Counted from the stretch's first letter, positions 10,586 to 20,460 are shown. The stretch: 64,000 nucleotides of DNA from Corydoras sp. C115 (GCA_019802505.1 JAFMOC010000299.1:156001-220000), one strand, 5' to 3'. Numbers and translations are program-made. The notes: generated by a model not told the origin, from the letters alone.

Positions 10586-10953
10586 TGTAACAGGTGCCTA
10601 GGGCACCTGTCACCTGTTCTTGTGTTTTTCGGTCTCTGTGTTTGTGTCATTATGTTGGGTTAATTAGCGGTCTTGCCAGGGTTTTTTAGTTAAGTAGTTT
10701 CTCTGTTTCATTGGTTGTTTTGGTGCATGTGATGGGATGTGTTTATGTATTTATTTCCGGTGTTCCTTGTCCTCCGTGCGCGTCTTTGTTTCATGTCCAC
10801 TCGTTTTTTGTACCTTTGTGTGTGGTGTCACGTCACCATAATAAATTTGTGTTCCTGCTACCTGCATGCCTGGCTCCCTTCTGCGCGTCAGAGTGCTGTG
10901 GCTCTGCGCTTCCTATGCGCAGCCACTTTATCCCGAGGTAGACGAGTGTGACA
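10586..10953 (+). repeat. 5' LTR of the non-autonomous element
   Basis: 368 bp, TG...CA ends, with an AATAAA polyadenylation signal near 10,840 (CCATAATAAATTTG). Confidence 0.95.
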
Positions 10954-11123
10954 TAAAGACGCGCCTGTCAATTTGGGGAGTCCAGTGCCCAGGTAAGCTT
11001 ATTTTAAAATTTTTCTTTGCGGGGGCCGTGTAACCTCATACTCGTGTCCGCGAGTGCGTCGCTATGCGCAGCCCACCATCCCGGAGCCGTAAGGACGGCT
11101 CGATCAGAGTGATGTCGGAGTAA

Positions 11124-11366
11124 TATGACTCCGATGATGAGTGGATGTGGAGGTACGGGTATGAGGCGCTCTGCGCGGAGGAAGGTCTTGATCTGGTTGA
11201 GATTTCTGATGATGAGGAGGGCGATTCGTACCTGTATGGGCATATTCTGCCCATACGAACCCTCCTGAACTCTGAGGAGTTCTGGACGGACGCTCCGGTC
11301 CAGCTTGTTAAACCCCCCGTGGCGAGATCCGGACGCCTCCGCGTGCACTGCGGGGCAGTCACGTGA
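11124..11366 (+). CDS. Small acidic frame inside the LTR element (hypothetical)
   Basis: An open frame follows a stop at 11,121 and runs to 11,366. The first ATG is at 11,145, giving 73 codons. The product is acidic (YDSDDEWMW upstream of the ATG, then LVEISDDEEGDSYLY) and matches no family I know. It lies 170 bp after the left LTR and downstream of a splice-donor match, in the place gag would occupy. It could be a relic of a captured gene or of gag. No conserved motif supports a function. Confidence 0.3.
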   Translation, partial: YDSDDEWMWRYGYEALCAEEGLDLVEISDDEEGDSYLYGHILPIRTLLNSEEFWTDAPVQLVKPPVARSGRLRVHCGAVT

Positions 11367-11589
11367 CGCGTCCACGCCGGTCCGCGCCGTGTCTGGTTCG
11401 CGCTGCGAGGGGACGGTACCGGAGCCGGTACTCGAGGGGGTAAATATGAATACATGTGGCGTGATTGTGGGGTGTCCCCCTGTCTCATCTGTCTCGTGTG
11501 TCCAGTCCGTCTTCCCTGTGTCAGATATGTCCGTGTCTTTGTGTTTGGGCATTGCGGTGGGGGTGTATTTGTACTGTGTTCAGGATGGC

Positions 11590-12460
11590 GATCCCGAGGC
11601 GCAGGTACACCCAGCGTGCGTGCCGGCGGAGGTTCAGCCAGCAGGCGTGCCCGCCAAGGTCCTGCCAGCGTGCGAACCCACCGAGGTCCTGCCAGTGTGC
11701 GAACCCGCTGAGGTCCAGCCAGCATGCGTGCCTGCCAAGGTCCAGCCAGCATGCGTGCCCGCCAAGGTCCTGTCAGCATGCGTGCCCGCCAAGGTCCTGC
11801 CAGCGTGCGAACCCGCCGAGGTCCAGCCAGCATATGAATCCTCCGAGGCCCCTCCTGCGTCGTTCCCGCCAAGGTCCAGCCAGCGGGCAGTCCTGTCACA
11901 GACCCGCGAGCCTGCACACCTGTGGTGGTCCATGCGCTGCATGCCGCCCAGCCCGAAGTCCAGGGGCCGCACGCCGCCCAGCCCGAAGTCCAGGGGCCGC
12001 ACGCCGCCCAGCCCGAAGTCCAGGGGCCGCACGCCGCCCAGCCCGAAGTCCAGGGGCCGCACGCCGCCCACCCCGAAGTCCAGGGGCCGCACGCCGCCCA
12101 GCCCGAAGTCCAGGGGCCGCACGCCGCACAGATCGAGCAGCAGAGGCCGCACGCCGCCCAGCCCGAGCAGCAGGAGCCGCACGCCGCCCAGCCCGAGCAG
12201 CAGGGGCGTCCGCCTCGCCACGCAGCCAGAGGGCGTGGCCCACTCCTCGTCCGCCGAGGGCGCCCACCGGACCACGCAGCCAGAGGACGTACCCCCTCCT
12301 CGTCCGCCGAGGGCGCCCACCGGACCACGCAGCCAGAGGGCGTGGCCCACTCCGTGTCCGCCAAAGGCGCTCATCAGCCCACGCAGCCAGAGGGCGTTCG
12401 GCACGCCTCCCCCGCAGAGGGCATCCACCGGAGGGTGCCTGCCAAGCCCGGCTCAAGGAT
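11590..12460 (+). repeat. GC-rich coding-like tandem repeats in the LTR element
   Basis: From 11,590 to 11,880, degenerate 27-30 bp units read as VPAKVLPACEPAEVQPA. From 11,940 to 12,210, a near-perfect 30-bp unit (CCCAGCCCGAAGTCCAGGGG core) repeats about nine times. Units of about 60 bp built on CACGCAGCCAGAGGGCGTGG follow up to 12,400. A 411-codon plus-strand frame (11,305-12,540) spans all of this. Because a 30-bp unit without stops keeps every frame open, other frames on both strands are long too, so frame length is not evidence of coding. Confidence 0.9.
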
Positions 12461-12535
12461 TATTATTATTATTTTATTTATTTTTTTTTTTCATGGTCGC
12501 GTCCCCCCGTTGCGCGACCGCAGGGGCGGGGGTAA

Positions 12536-12903
12536 TGTAACAGGTGCCTAGGGCACCTGTCACCTGTTCTTGTGTTTTTCGGTCTCTGTGTTTGTGTCAT
12601 TATGTTGGGTTAATTAGCGGTCTTGCCAGGGTTTTTTAGTTAAGTAGTTTCTCTGTTTCATTGGTTGTTTTGGTGCATGTGATGGGATGTGTTTATGTAT
12701 TTATTTCTGGTGTTCCTCATCCTCCGTGCGCGTCTTCGTTTCATGTCCACTCGTTTGATGTACCTTTGTGTGTGGTATCACGTCACCATAATAAATTAGT
12801 GTTCCTGCTACCTGCATGCCTGGCTCCCTTCTGCGCTTCAGAGTGCTGCGGCTCTGCGCTTCCTATGCGCAGCCGCTTTATCCTGAGGTAGACGAGTGTG
12901 ACA
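12536..12903 (+). repeat. 3' LTR of the non-autonomous element
   Basis: 368 bp, same length as the left LTR. It carries an ATAATAAATTAG polyadenylation region and is followed by the GCTAA duplication. Confidence 0.95.
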
Positions 12904-12904
12904 G

Positions 12905-13250
12905 CTAATCCATCCATCCATCATCTTCTGCTTTATCCTCCACTAGGGTCATGGGGGGGGGGGGGGTTCCCCATGTCCATCCAGGGTAGAATGTTTCGGG
13001 TGCTGGGCAGATACACTCAGGACAGGGGGGCAATCTATCGCTGGACACACACACTCACACACACACTCTATATGGGGCAATTTGGAGAATTCAATTGACC
13101 TTGATCCATATTTTTGGACTGTGGGAGGAAACCGGAGAACCCGGAGGAAACCCTCGCGGACACGGGGAGAACATGCAAACTCCATCCAGATTGGGATTCA
13201 AACCGGGAATCCCTAGTGCTGAGAGGAGAACATGCCAACTACTAAACCTG
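12905..13250 (-). mobile_element. SINE-A, reverse copy
   Basis: From AATCCATCCATCCATCATCT to CATGCCAACTACTAAACC, with a G-run at 12,953-12,967. The end of the head is lost. Confidence 0.87.
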
Positions 13251-13407
13251 TTCTCTAATGCTCAGAACCCCAATAGTACCACCACAGAACAGGGATTATT
13301 GGATGGGGCATTATTCCTATCCCAGCAGTGTCACTAAGGTGTTTAAATGAAACTACAGCAGCACTGCTGCACTAAACCCCCCCACCACATCAGTCTCACT
13401 GCAGAAC

Positions 13408-13506
13408 TGACAGTGTTCTCCCCTGGATGGACATGGGACCCCCCCCCCCCCCCCCCCCCCCCCGCGACCCTAGTAAAGGATAAAGCAGAAGATAATGGAT
13501 GGATGT
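13408..13506 (+). mobile_element. SINE-A 3' fragment
   Basis: Only the last 100 bp (GTTCTCCCCTGGATGGACAT to GATAATGGATGGATG), with an expanded C-run at 13,438-13,462. Confidence 0.85.
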
Positions 13507-13509
13507 TTA

Positions 13510-14040
13510 TTTCTGTAATTTTGCATTGCAGGGTGTTTTTCAGCAGCTGGCATTTATATAATTTATATAACTGCAGTGAATTATTTAAAATAAGTTAATA
13601 AATAAATAAAAACACGTTACACTTCAGAAAATCTTATATTCAGTTCACATTTATTCATTTTAAACAATTGACAGAGTATAAAAGACAGAGTTTTAAACCA
13701 AAAATAACATTTAAAACAAACTTAATTAAACCAAAGCTCATGCAGTTTGGGCGACCATAGAGCTGTGGTGCCGATGTTCCACTGCTGGAACCGAAAAACT
13801 GCACTGAGCCCAAGCTGGTCCTCATACGAGAACAGTAACGTGGTCTACACGTCAGAAAACACCTCTGTTTCACGTCTGGCCCACATATGGACAAAGGAAC
13901 CGAGGTCTGATGGGCATTACGAGTGAAAATATGTTACAGCAACTACAGATCATGATTGATAATAGCGCCCTCTAAAGGAGCTTTTAATCATTATTGTTAG
14001 ATTTCGTGTTGATGTTGCGTTTTTTTGGACGTTTATTGAA
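13510..14040. other. Unassigned AT-rich spacer
   Basis: A 79-codon minus frame (13,655-13,894) is present but has no recognisable motif. No other signal seen. Confidence 0.35.
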
Positions 14041-14059
14041 ATATATATATATATATATA

Positions 14060-14123
<64 letters not shown>

Positions 14124-14155
14124 AAAATATATATATATATATATATATATAAACA

Positions 14156-14194
<39 letters not shown>
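14041..14194. repeat. (TA)n microsatellite with AAACAAA interruptions
   Basis: Four TA blocks separated by AAACAA-type spacers. The minus-strand tyrosine/isoleucine frames across it are artefacts. Confidence 0.95.
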
Positions 14195-14198
<4 letters not shown>

Positions 14199-14274
14199 AA
14201 ATCGCGTACGGGACGCAACATTTATTTGCCAAATTCTAGATCATTCTGTATTTCATTGGACGAATAGAAACTCT

Positions 14275-14530
14275 TGGGTTTTAGACTATCAATCTGAAGG
14301 CTGTGGGTTCAAATCCCAGGTCCACAGAAGTTACATTTACATTACATTTGGTCATTTAGCAGACGCTTTTATCCAAAGCGACTTACAAGGTGAGCGCAGG
14401 GTTAATCACAACATCCCTGGAGCAGTGAGGGTTAGGGCTCTTGCTCAAGGACCCACACTGGTAACTTCAATGGAACCCACAACCTTCAGATTGATAGCCC
14501 AACACCCTAACCACTGAGGTACCTTGCCCT
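14275..14530. repeat. SINE-B fold-back with L2-type tail
   Basis: ATCAATCTGAAGGCTGTGGG plus TTCAAATCCCAGGTCCAC at 14,290-14,330 is a tRNA-like B-box region. It is followed by TGGTCATTTAGCAGACGCTT and ATCCAAAGCGACTTACAA, the common L2-type LINE tail. At 14,462-14,512 the tRNA-like part returns in inverted orientation (CCACAACCTTCAGATTGATA). The whole can fold back on itself. Confidence 0.75.
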
Positions 14531-14539
14531 TTGATACCT

Positions 14540-15420
14540 TGCACACAGTGGTAACTTGTGGGTTCTTAAGCGAGAGCCTTAACTCTCATTGCTCCAGTGA
14601 TGCTGTGCAGCTGAGCCAGTGCTCTGACCCCAACCAAATTGGGATACTTGTACATCACTTTAAATAAAAGCATCTTCCAAATAACCAAATATAACGTAAA
14701 TGTAAATATCTGTAGAAACAGGAACAGTCTGGGTGTTGGGAAGCCTTTGGCCGGTGCTCTGGTGTGGTGTATATGTTCTTATTTTATCTCAGAGCTCTGT
14801 AGCGTGGCACCTGCATTTTCCTAGAGGATAGCATTTTGCTAAGCTACATCCAGATGTGTGGCAGTGACTCGGTCCACGTCTGTCTGGGGCGATCTTGTGA
14901 ACTCTGTGGTAGGACACAGTTGATATTAAAATTCTGCTGCTGTCTACAAACAATAAGTTCTTCACTCAAATAGCAAATTTTTTTTTGGCTTAGATTTAAC
15001 CCCCGGCACTTTGGTGGACCGCCCTTGTTTGGGAGATGTGGGCCATGTGCACCAGATTAAGGCCAATGTGGCTCATATGTAGGTCTCATCTCTCCTGGAG
15101 GTGAATCAGACATGGGTTCCCAAAACATGGAACTGATTAAATGGTCCCTCAATACTATTGACACTATCTTCTTAACTAGAAGCTGAGGTTATGGTCTGTC
15201 CTTTAATCATGATGGAACGTTTGCAGCTGGATAAGTGATGGACGTTGGGGGAAGTGGCATGTCGTGTGCCTGGTGCCTCTTTCCATGGAGGACATTGAGG
15301 ATTTATACCCATTTGATTGGATTAGGCGTTGGGCGCCAACCTCTGATTGGATTAGTTGTTGGGAAATTAGAAGTGTTAGGGGTCAGTTGGCCAACGTCCC
15401 CATAAGCTGCCCAACATCTT
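14540..15420. other. Spacer with old repeat traces
   Basis: 14,560-14,690 looks like decayed L2/SINE-B sequence. 15,001-15,110 shares phrases with 3175-3310. No host exon seen. Confidence 0.4.
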
Positions 15421-15424
15421 GCCC

Positions 15425-15510
15425 AATGTCTTGGTAGCTCTGGGGTTCGGGTGTTGGGCTGTGAACCAGAAGGTTTAAATCCCAGGTCCACTGAAGTTAC
15501 CAATGTGGAC
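15425..15510 (+). repeat. SINE-B fragment
   Basis: GGTTCGGGTGTTGGGCTGTG and TTAAATCCCAGGTCCACTGA match the SINE-B head seen at 30,431 and 14,290. Confidence 0.7.
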
Positions 15511-15773
15511 CATTGAACTCATCCAAACAAATAGTTATGTTCAATAGACCTTCAGGGGCGAGTTGTTGATACTTCCCCCGAAGAACCGTTGCTATGGATT
15601 TCTGGTAAACCATGCCTGCTTTCCTTGAACATTGCTGGATTGTTTTGTCTCCAGGACAACCGTGTTGTTATCGCTATATCATTCCGCAAACTGAGAATAC
15701 AGACTCCTCGACACCCTATACCCCCCACCTTCCCCAGGAGTGGTCACACCTCACTTCCTCACTTGTAATATTG

Positions 15774-16064
15774 TGACATGCCCATCCAGGGGCGAACGTT
15801 TCGGGCGCTGGGCAGATACACCCAGGACAGGGGGACAATCTATCACTGAACACACACTCACTCACACAGACACACTCTATATGGGGCAATTTGGAGAACT
15901 CAATTGACCTTGATCCATGTTTTTGGACTGTGGAAGGAAACCAGAGAACCTGGAGGAAACCCACACGGACACGGGGAGAACATGGAAACTCCACCCAGAT
16001 TGGGATTCGAACCGGGAATCCCCAGTGTGGAGAGGAGAACATGCAAAAGCCACTGTGCCGCCCC
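15774..16064 (-). mobile_element. SINE-A, tail-truncated reverse copy
   Basis: Begins at ATGCCCATCCAGGGG, lacking the usual TCCATCC tail, and ends at GCCACTGTGCCGCCCC. Confidence 0.87.
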
Positions 16065-16559
16065 ACTGTAAATTGTACTTACTACAATTTATATGCAACA
16101 ATAAAGCTTATACTGCTATCAATGCTCCCACATGGGGGGCCAGAACGGAACCCCGAACCCCGTACGCGATCCGAGCTCCGATTTGTTCAGTATTTACAAA
16201 CACAAACACAACGTACTGCCAATATTTAAATTATATAATAATTTAATTAAATAAGCGTATCAATAAATTACTATACATCCAATGATGAGACAGAATTCTG
16301 TAAATCACAACGTTCTAAAGTGCAATGATCAGAAAGGCCACCAATTAAAGTCTGTTCTTAATGAACAAGTTTACATCGTCAGTTTAGGCATTGTTCTCCT
16401 CTTTGATTGGTTCTTGACCTCACGCGGGGCTCCAGTTCTTTAGAATTCCTCTTGTTTTTTTCTTTAGCGCATCTAAAAATGTTGAGATCCTCATTACACA
16501 CCCCGCAGAACACTTAGAGTACGACACGAGGTACATGGTTCGAAAAACAAAAATAAAAC
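16065..16559 (-). other. il12b: Probable il12b 3' untranslated region and downstream flank
   Basis: Directly after the il12b stop codon on the minus strand. It is AT-rich with several ATTTA-type motifs (around 16,225-16,275) of the kind found in unstable cytokine mRNAs. An ATTAAA signal is near 16,244 on the minus strand. Assigned by position; the exact end of the transcript cannot be seen. Confidence 0.45.
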
Positions 16560-16673
16560 CTACTTGTACTTGTTCCATTTGCCCCAAGGTGAATTGCACA
16601 GGTCGTCCTGAGCCCTCACGCACACGGTCACGCCCCGTTTCAGAGGCCACCGTCGCTCCTGCGTCAGGTTCAC
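16560..16673 (-). CDS. il12b: il12b coding exon 6 (last), interleukin-12/23 p40
   Basis: 38 codons including the TAG stop (16,560-16,562). The acceptor is TACTTTAAG before GTGAAC; an alternative CAG acceptor 15 nt further on keeps the frame. The exon continues in phase 0 from exon 5 and encodes the end of the second fibronectin III domain: VTVCVRAQD, then NSPWGKWNKYK. The VCVRAQD stretch corresponds to the SVRAQD stretch of mammalian p40. The WSXWS box of cytokine receptors appears as S-P-W-G-K-W, keeping both tryptophans but losing the first serine-like position. The exon is 4.2 kb from exon 5, across an intron full of transposons. Confidence 0.88.
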   Translation of the reverse strand: MNLTQERRWPLKRGVTVCVRAQDDLCNSPWGKWNKYK

Positions 16674-16947
16674 CTTAAAGTACAGACAGACTCCCTATTA
16701 GATCAAATTTATTACCCAGCATCCCACTCATACAAACAGGAGTCATTTGCACTCAGTGCTGTGTAGATATGACCCGTACAACTCAGTGGCGGCTGGTCCA
16801 TAGGGGGCGCTGGAGCGCCGCCCCCTTTAAAATTGTTCAGATATTAAACTGAATTAATTATGAACTGCAAAATAGTTGATGAGAAATGTTTTTATTTGTA
16901 CTGTGTGTCTAATAGATATTAGAATTGATTAAAAGAATAAATAAATA

Positions 16948-17298
16948 TGGCGGCATGGTGGCTTAGTGGTTAAGCATGTTCTCCTCTCAGTGCTAGGGAT
17001 TCCCGGTTCAAATCCCAATCTGGGTGGAGTTTGCATGTCCTCCCCGTGTCCACGTGGGTTTCCTCCGGGTTCTCCGGTTTTCTCCCACAGTCCAAAAAAA
17101 CATGGATCCAAGGTATATTGAATTCTCCAAATTGCCCCATATATAATATGTGTGTGTGTGAGTGAGTGTGTCCAGTGATAGATTGCCCCCCTCTCCTGGG
17201 TGTATCTGCCCAGCACCCAAAACGTTCTCCCCTGGATGGACCTAGGGAACCCTAGTAGGCTTTAACCCAGTAAAGGATAAAGTGGAAGATAATGGATG

Positions 17299-17299
<1 letters not shown>
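16948..17299 (+). mobile_element. SINE-A inside the outer hAT element
   Basis: GGCGGCATGGTGGCTTAGTG to GGATAAAGTGGAAGATAATGG; complete. Confidence 0.88.
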
Positions 17300-17335
<36 letters not shown>

Positions 17336-17414
17336 TGTGTGTCCATTGATAGATTGGTGTGTATCTGCCCAGCTCCCGAAATGTTCTCCCCTGGATGGGC
17401 ATGGAGAACCCCAT
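17300..17414 (+). mobile_element. SINE-A 3' fragment
   Basis: Expanded GT/GA tract followed by TCTGCCCAGCTCCCGAAATG and GGATGGGCATGGAGAACCCC. It follows the previous copy directly. Confidence 0.75.
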
Positions 17415-17473
17415 AAATACGTGTAATTGCCCCCATGGTGCACACTTCCTGTGTGCATGGCGTCGCTCTAATG

Positions 17474-17956
17474 AGTGTGTATGTGGGCACACCAACTTTT
17501 TGCAAGCATGTGATCTGAGGCTGATTTCTAATTGGTTATTTTAGTGCTGCCTCACTATTGGTAGTGTGTTACTACTGGTTCATTTTATTTAGGCATCGTG
17601 TGATTAGACGATTCCCGAATCGACTCATTAACTCAGATGCGGTTCATTATTTCGACTCACCCTTAACGTCTGCAGACTGGAGGAGAAACGAAATGACAGA
17701 AATTCAGTTTGTCTTTACAAAAAAATGCTTTTATAAACGTTAAGGGTGAGTCGAACTAATGAACCACACCTGAGTTAATGAGTCGAATCGGGAATCATCC
17801 AATCACACGACGCCTAAATAAAATGAACCAGTAGTAACACACTACCAATAGTGACGCACTAGAATGGGTGTGTCCCCGTGGAAAAACCTAAAATAACCAA
17901 TTAGAAATCAGCCTCAGGTCACATGCTTGCCAAAAGTTGGTGTGCCCAGATACACA
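17474..17956. repeat. Long inverted repeat (fold-back), arms about 195 bp
   Basis: Arm 1 (17,474-17,669) and arm 2 (17,737-17,956) are inverted copies, for example GGTAGTGTGTTACTACTGGT against ACCAGTAGTAACACACTACC. A spacer of 67 nt lies between. Arm 2 has an extra 25-bp stretch. It probably represents long terminal inverted repeats of a hAT-related element brought close together by deletion. Confidence 0.92.
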
Positions 17957-18021
17957 CCCCCTATGGACCAGCCGCCACTGCTCAGGACAGGATGAATGCA
18001 GTGGTCATGTTGTCATTAGAG

Positions 18022-18893
18022 CAGTGCTTCTCAAATAGTGGGGCGCGCCACCCTAGGGGGGCGCAGTGTGGTGCCTGGGGGGGCGCATAACAAGAAATCA
18101 CAGAGCAATTGATATTAAGTGCATTGAACAAACCCTCAAGATACAACATGGAGAAATATTTAACAGAGATGAGGAGATAGACGAAGCTAACGAGACCTAC
18201 TAAAACGAGGAAACAATGTCGAAGCTTATGTAGCGCTTGGTTTCACTGTAACTAAGGTGGGAGACGAAGAAAGACCGGCGTGTCTTCTGTGTCTTAAAAT
18301 GTTGGCAGCAGACAGCATGAAGCCAAATAAATGAAGGCGTCACTTAAAGACATTACACCCCGATCACGCTGATCAGCCGCTTGAGTTTCTTAATCGTAAA
18401 CGTGACGCGTATAACCAGCAAATATTAACGCTTTATGAAAGCTACTTCAGAAAAGCTGTGCTGCAAAACGGACGCGTTGGAGACATTAGTTCTGACTTCA
18501 TTATTTTGATAAAAAATGTTGCTGATGAATTTGAATGTATTATTATTTATTGATTTTATTTCATTTCATTTTTCAGTATCAAATTCCAGTCAGTTCAAAA
18601 ATGTTTGTAGTTTAAATAAGGATTTCATTCGTTTCTGATACAAACTACAAAACAAAGTTAATAAAATCATTCTTTGTTCTAACTAGATCTATATTTCTTT
18701 CTTTTTTGTTTTCTTTATTGTTATAAAAGAGGTGAACTTATAACAAGTTTATAGACAAATCATACTACAGTGGTCGTAGTGGAACGGATGGGGGGGGGGG
18801 GAGTGTGTGTGTGTGTGTGTGTGTTTTGGGGGGGGTGCAAAATGTTTTCTTTCTCCTAGAGGGGGCTTAACAGAAAATAATTTAGAATCACTG
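18022..18893. mobile_element. Inner hAT transposon with 8-bp duplication
   Basis: Ends CAGTGCTTCTCAAATAG and, inverted, ATTTAGAATCACTG; the perfect duplication CATTAGAG occupies 18,014-18,021 and 18,894-18,901. It carries a transposase remnant and G-runs near both ends. It inserted into the outer hAT element, so it is the younger of the two. Confidence 0.93.
18255..18530 (+). pseudogene. hAT transposase remnant with BED zinc finger
   Basis: A broken frame reads ERPACLLCLKMLAADSMKPNK, a stop, then RRHLKTLHPDH and PLEFLNRKRDAYNQQ. The C-X2-C and H-X4-H pattern with LKTLHP fits a BED zinc finger as in ZBED5-like domesticated hAT proteins. The catalytic part is absent. Confidence 0.75.
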
Positions 18894-19061
18894 CATTAGA
18901 GAAAAATGTTCGTTTGTTTTCGCCCCTCTCAATTTTTTTTAGCACCGACCGCCACTGGTACAACTATTACCATACCTCGGTTGGCATGCCGCACAGATTA
19001 CCTCACACAGCTGGCATACTCTCTATCAAATAAATAAATAAATGACTGGGTCCTTAAAAGC

Positions 19062-19410
19062 GGCACGGTGGCTTAGTGGTTTAGCACGTTCGCCTCTCAG
19101 CGCTAGGGATTCCCGGCTCGAATCCCCATCTGGGTGGAGTTTCCATGTTCTCCCCGTGTCTGCGTGGGTTTCCTCCGGGTTCTCCGGTTTCCTCCCACAG
19201 TCCAAAAACATGGATCAAGTCAATTGAATTCTCAAAATTGCCCCATATAGAGTGTGTCTGTGTGAGTGAGTGTGTGTGCCCAGCGATGGATTGGCGCCCT
19301 GTCCTGGGTCTATCTGCCCAGCGCCCGAGATGTTCTCCCCTGGATGGGCATGGGGAACCCCACCGCGACCCTAATAGAGGATAAAGCGGGAGATAATGAA
19401 TGAATAAATG
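19062..19410 (+). mobile_element. SINE-A, GAAT-tailed young subfamily
   Basis: Complete copy with GATAATGAATGAATAAAT tail. GGGTCCTTAAAA flanks both sides. Shares CACGTTCGCCTCTCAGCGCT, TCTCAAAATTGCCCC and ACCCCACCGCGACCC with copies at 22,151, 23,436, 37,460 and 62,537. Confidence 0.93.
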
Positions 19411-20460
19411 GGTCCTTAAAAAAGGAATCGACCTTGTTTAAACACTAGGGGGAGCCCCCTGTTCACCTCATATGCTGTAGCAAGCACCGCCTGCAGGGGC
19501 ACTCACTCAGCCAAAATTGCTAGTGTGAGACAATAGGGAAAGTGGGCAGGGGCTCCCCCTAGTGTCTCACATGTCCCTGTTCACTCTAGCTGCTCATGTG
19601 GGGGCTTTCCGCAGCATAAGCAGCTAAATGACAACCCCTGCAGGCTGTGCTTGCTTCCAGCTTGGGTTGGGCGCTTGGCTTGGGTGAACAGGGGCTCCCC
19701 CTAGAGTTTCACACTTCCCTGTCCATCCTAGCTGCTCAAAGCCTGCACAGGAAGCCTTAAGCAGCAACCTGCTGCACCAGCCCCTTAAGCATGACGGCCA
19801 GGTATCTATCAATTTCTGGTCTTCACAAGACGTTTGTGGAAAGGTATCATGACGTGAATTTTTGAGGACCTCAGAAGAAGAGTGGTTGATGCTCGATAGA
19901 CTGTCAAAGGTTATAAAACCACCTCCTGTTGACTCCTCTTTTAAAAGTTCCATCAATAGAGACAAGTAGTCCCAACCCTGATACAGCAAACAGCCCCTAA
20001 TCAAGATACTTCGGATTTCGGATCAGGTGCTAGAGCGTCTATATAAAGCAACGCTCTACTGTGATCCGTGTTGCACCGTACCCCTATACATGCTGCTATC
20101 GGGCATCTTTGAGAGGGTTAGAGGTTCACGGGCCTTTAGTAGAGGGTCTGTGGTATACAACACAGAGGTTATAATTCTCTTTTAGGGAATTCTGCATTTC
20201 TATTACGCGGGTGAGCATTTAGTTTGTGGCCGTCGCCGCTCCATGGTGCCACCAGTGCAAACCTTACTAGAGGGTTCTAAGCCAGTCTAAGCTTAGTGCA
20301 TCACAGCACCCAGGTTTTCAGACAAGTTCAATTGTCCTTATTCAACTCAACTGACTCTTTTATTTAACGCTCCGTTCGCCACTAGGGGCAGCCTTTTTCT
20401 GCCTTGTATTTAGGTTGTTTTATTTGTGTTATTGCTACGTTTTTTTAATGAAGTCCTTAG
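19411..20460. other. il12b intron 5 spacer with local duplications
   Basis: GGGGCTCCCCCTAGTGT and GGGGCTCCCCCTAGAGT stand about 140 bp apart (near 19,550 and 19,685), each followed by related CCTGTTCA..TAGCTGCTCA text, showing an old duplication. A 126-codon minus frame (19,624-20,004) has no family motif. No exon recognised. Confidence 0.4.

Larger units (their letters stand above)
10586..12903 (+). mobile_element. Non-autonomous LTR retrotransposon with intact target duplication
   Basis: Two 368-bp LTRs (10,586-10,953 and 12,536-12,903) begin TGTAACAGG and end GTGTGACA, and GCTAA is duplicated directly outside both ends. The purine tract GCAGGGGCGGGGGTAA sits directly before the right LTR, as a polypurine tract should, fixing the plus-strand orientation. 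The internal part is only about 1.58 kb and GC-rich and has no gag, protease, RT or integrase similarity that I can see. CAGGTAAGCTT at 10,991 is a strong splice-donor match just inside the 5' end. It would need enzymes from another LTR element; the LTRs do not match the gypsy element at 8122. The two LTRs differ at roughly a dozen sites by eye. Confidence 0.93.
16784..18957. mobile_element. Outer hAT transposon with nested insertions (in il12b intron 5)
   Basis: The ends CAGTGGCGGCTGG (16,784) and its inverted partner CCGACCGCCACTG (18,957) are flanked by a perfect 8-bp duplication GTACAACT (16,776-16,783 and 18,958-18,965). An 8-bp duplication and CAG...CTG ends are hAT features. Inside are SINE-A pieces, a long fold-back, a second inverted terminus at 17,957-17,980 matching the left end over about 24 bp, and a complete second hAT copy. 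No intact transposase. Confidence 0.9.

Noticed and set aside
11036..12364. Minus-strand frame of 442 codons (repeated WAACGPWTSG)
   Set aside because: It reads the 30-bp repeat of the LTR element backwards; the element is oriented on the plus strand by its polypurine tract.
19062..19130. tRNA gene prediction from the A and B boxes
   Set aside because: The head cannot form an acceptor stem or proper anticodon arm and is followed by the SINE-A body; it is a SINE promoter.
19624..20004. 126-codon minus frame as a further il12b exon
   Set aside because: The exon 5 to exon 6 join is in phase without it, it has no fibronectin III features, and no good splice sites border it.
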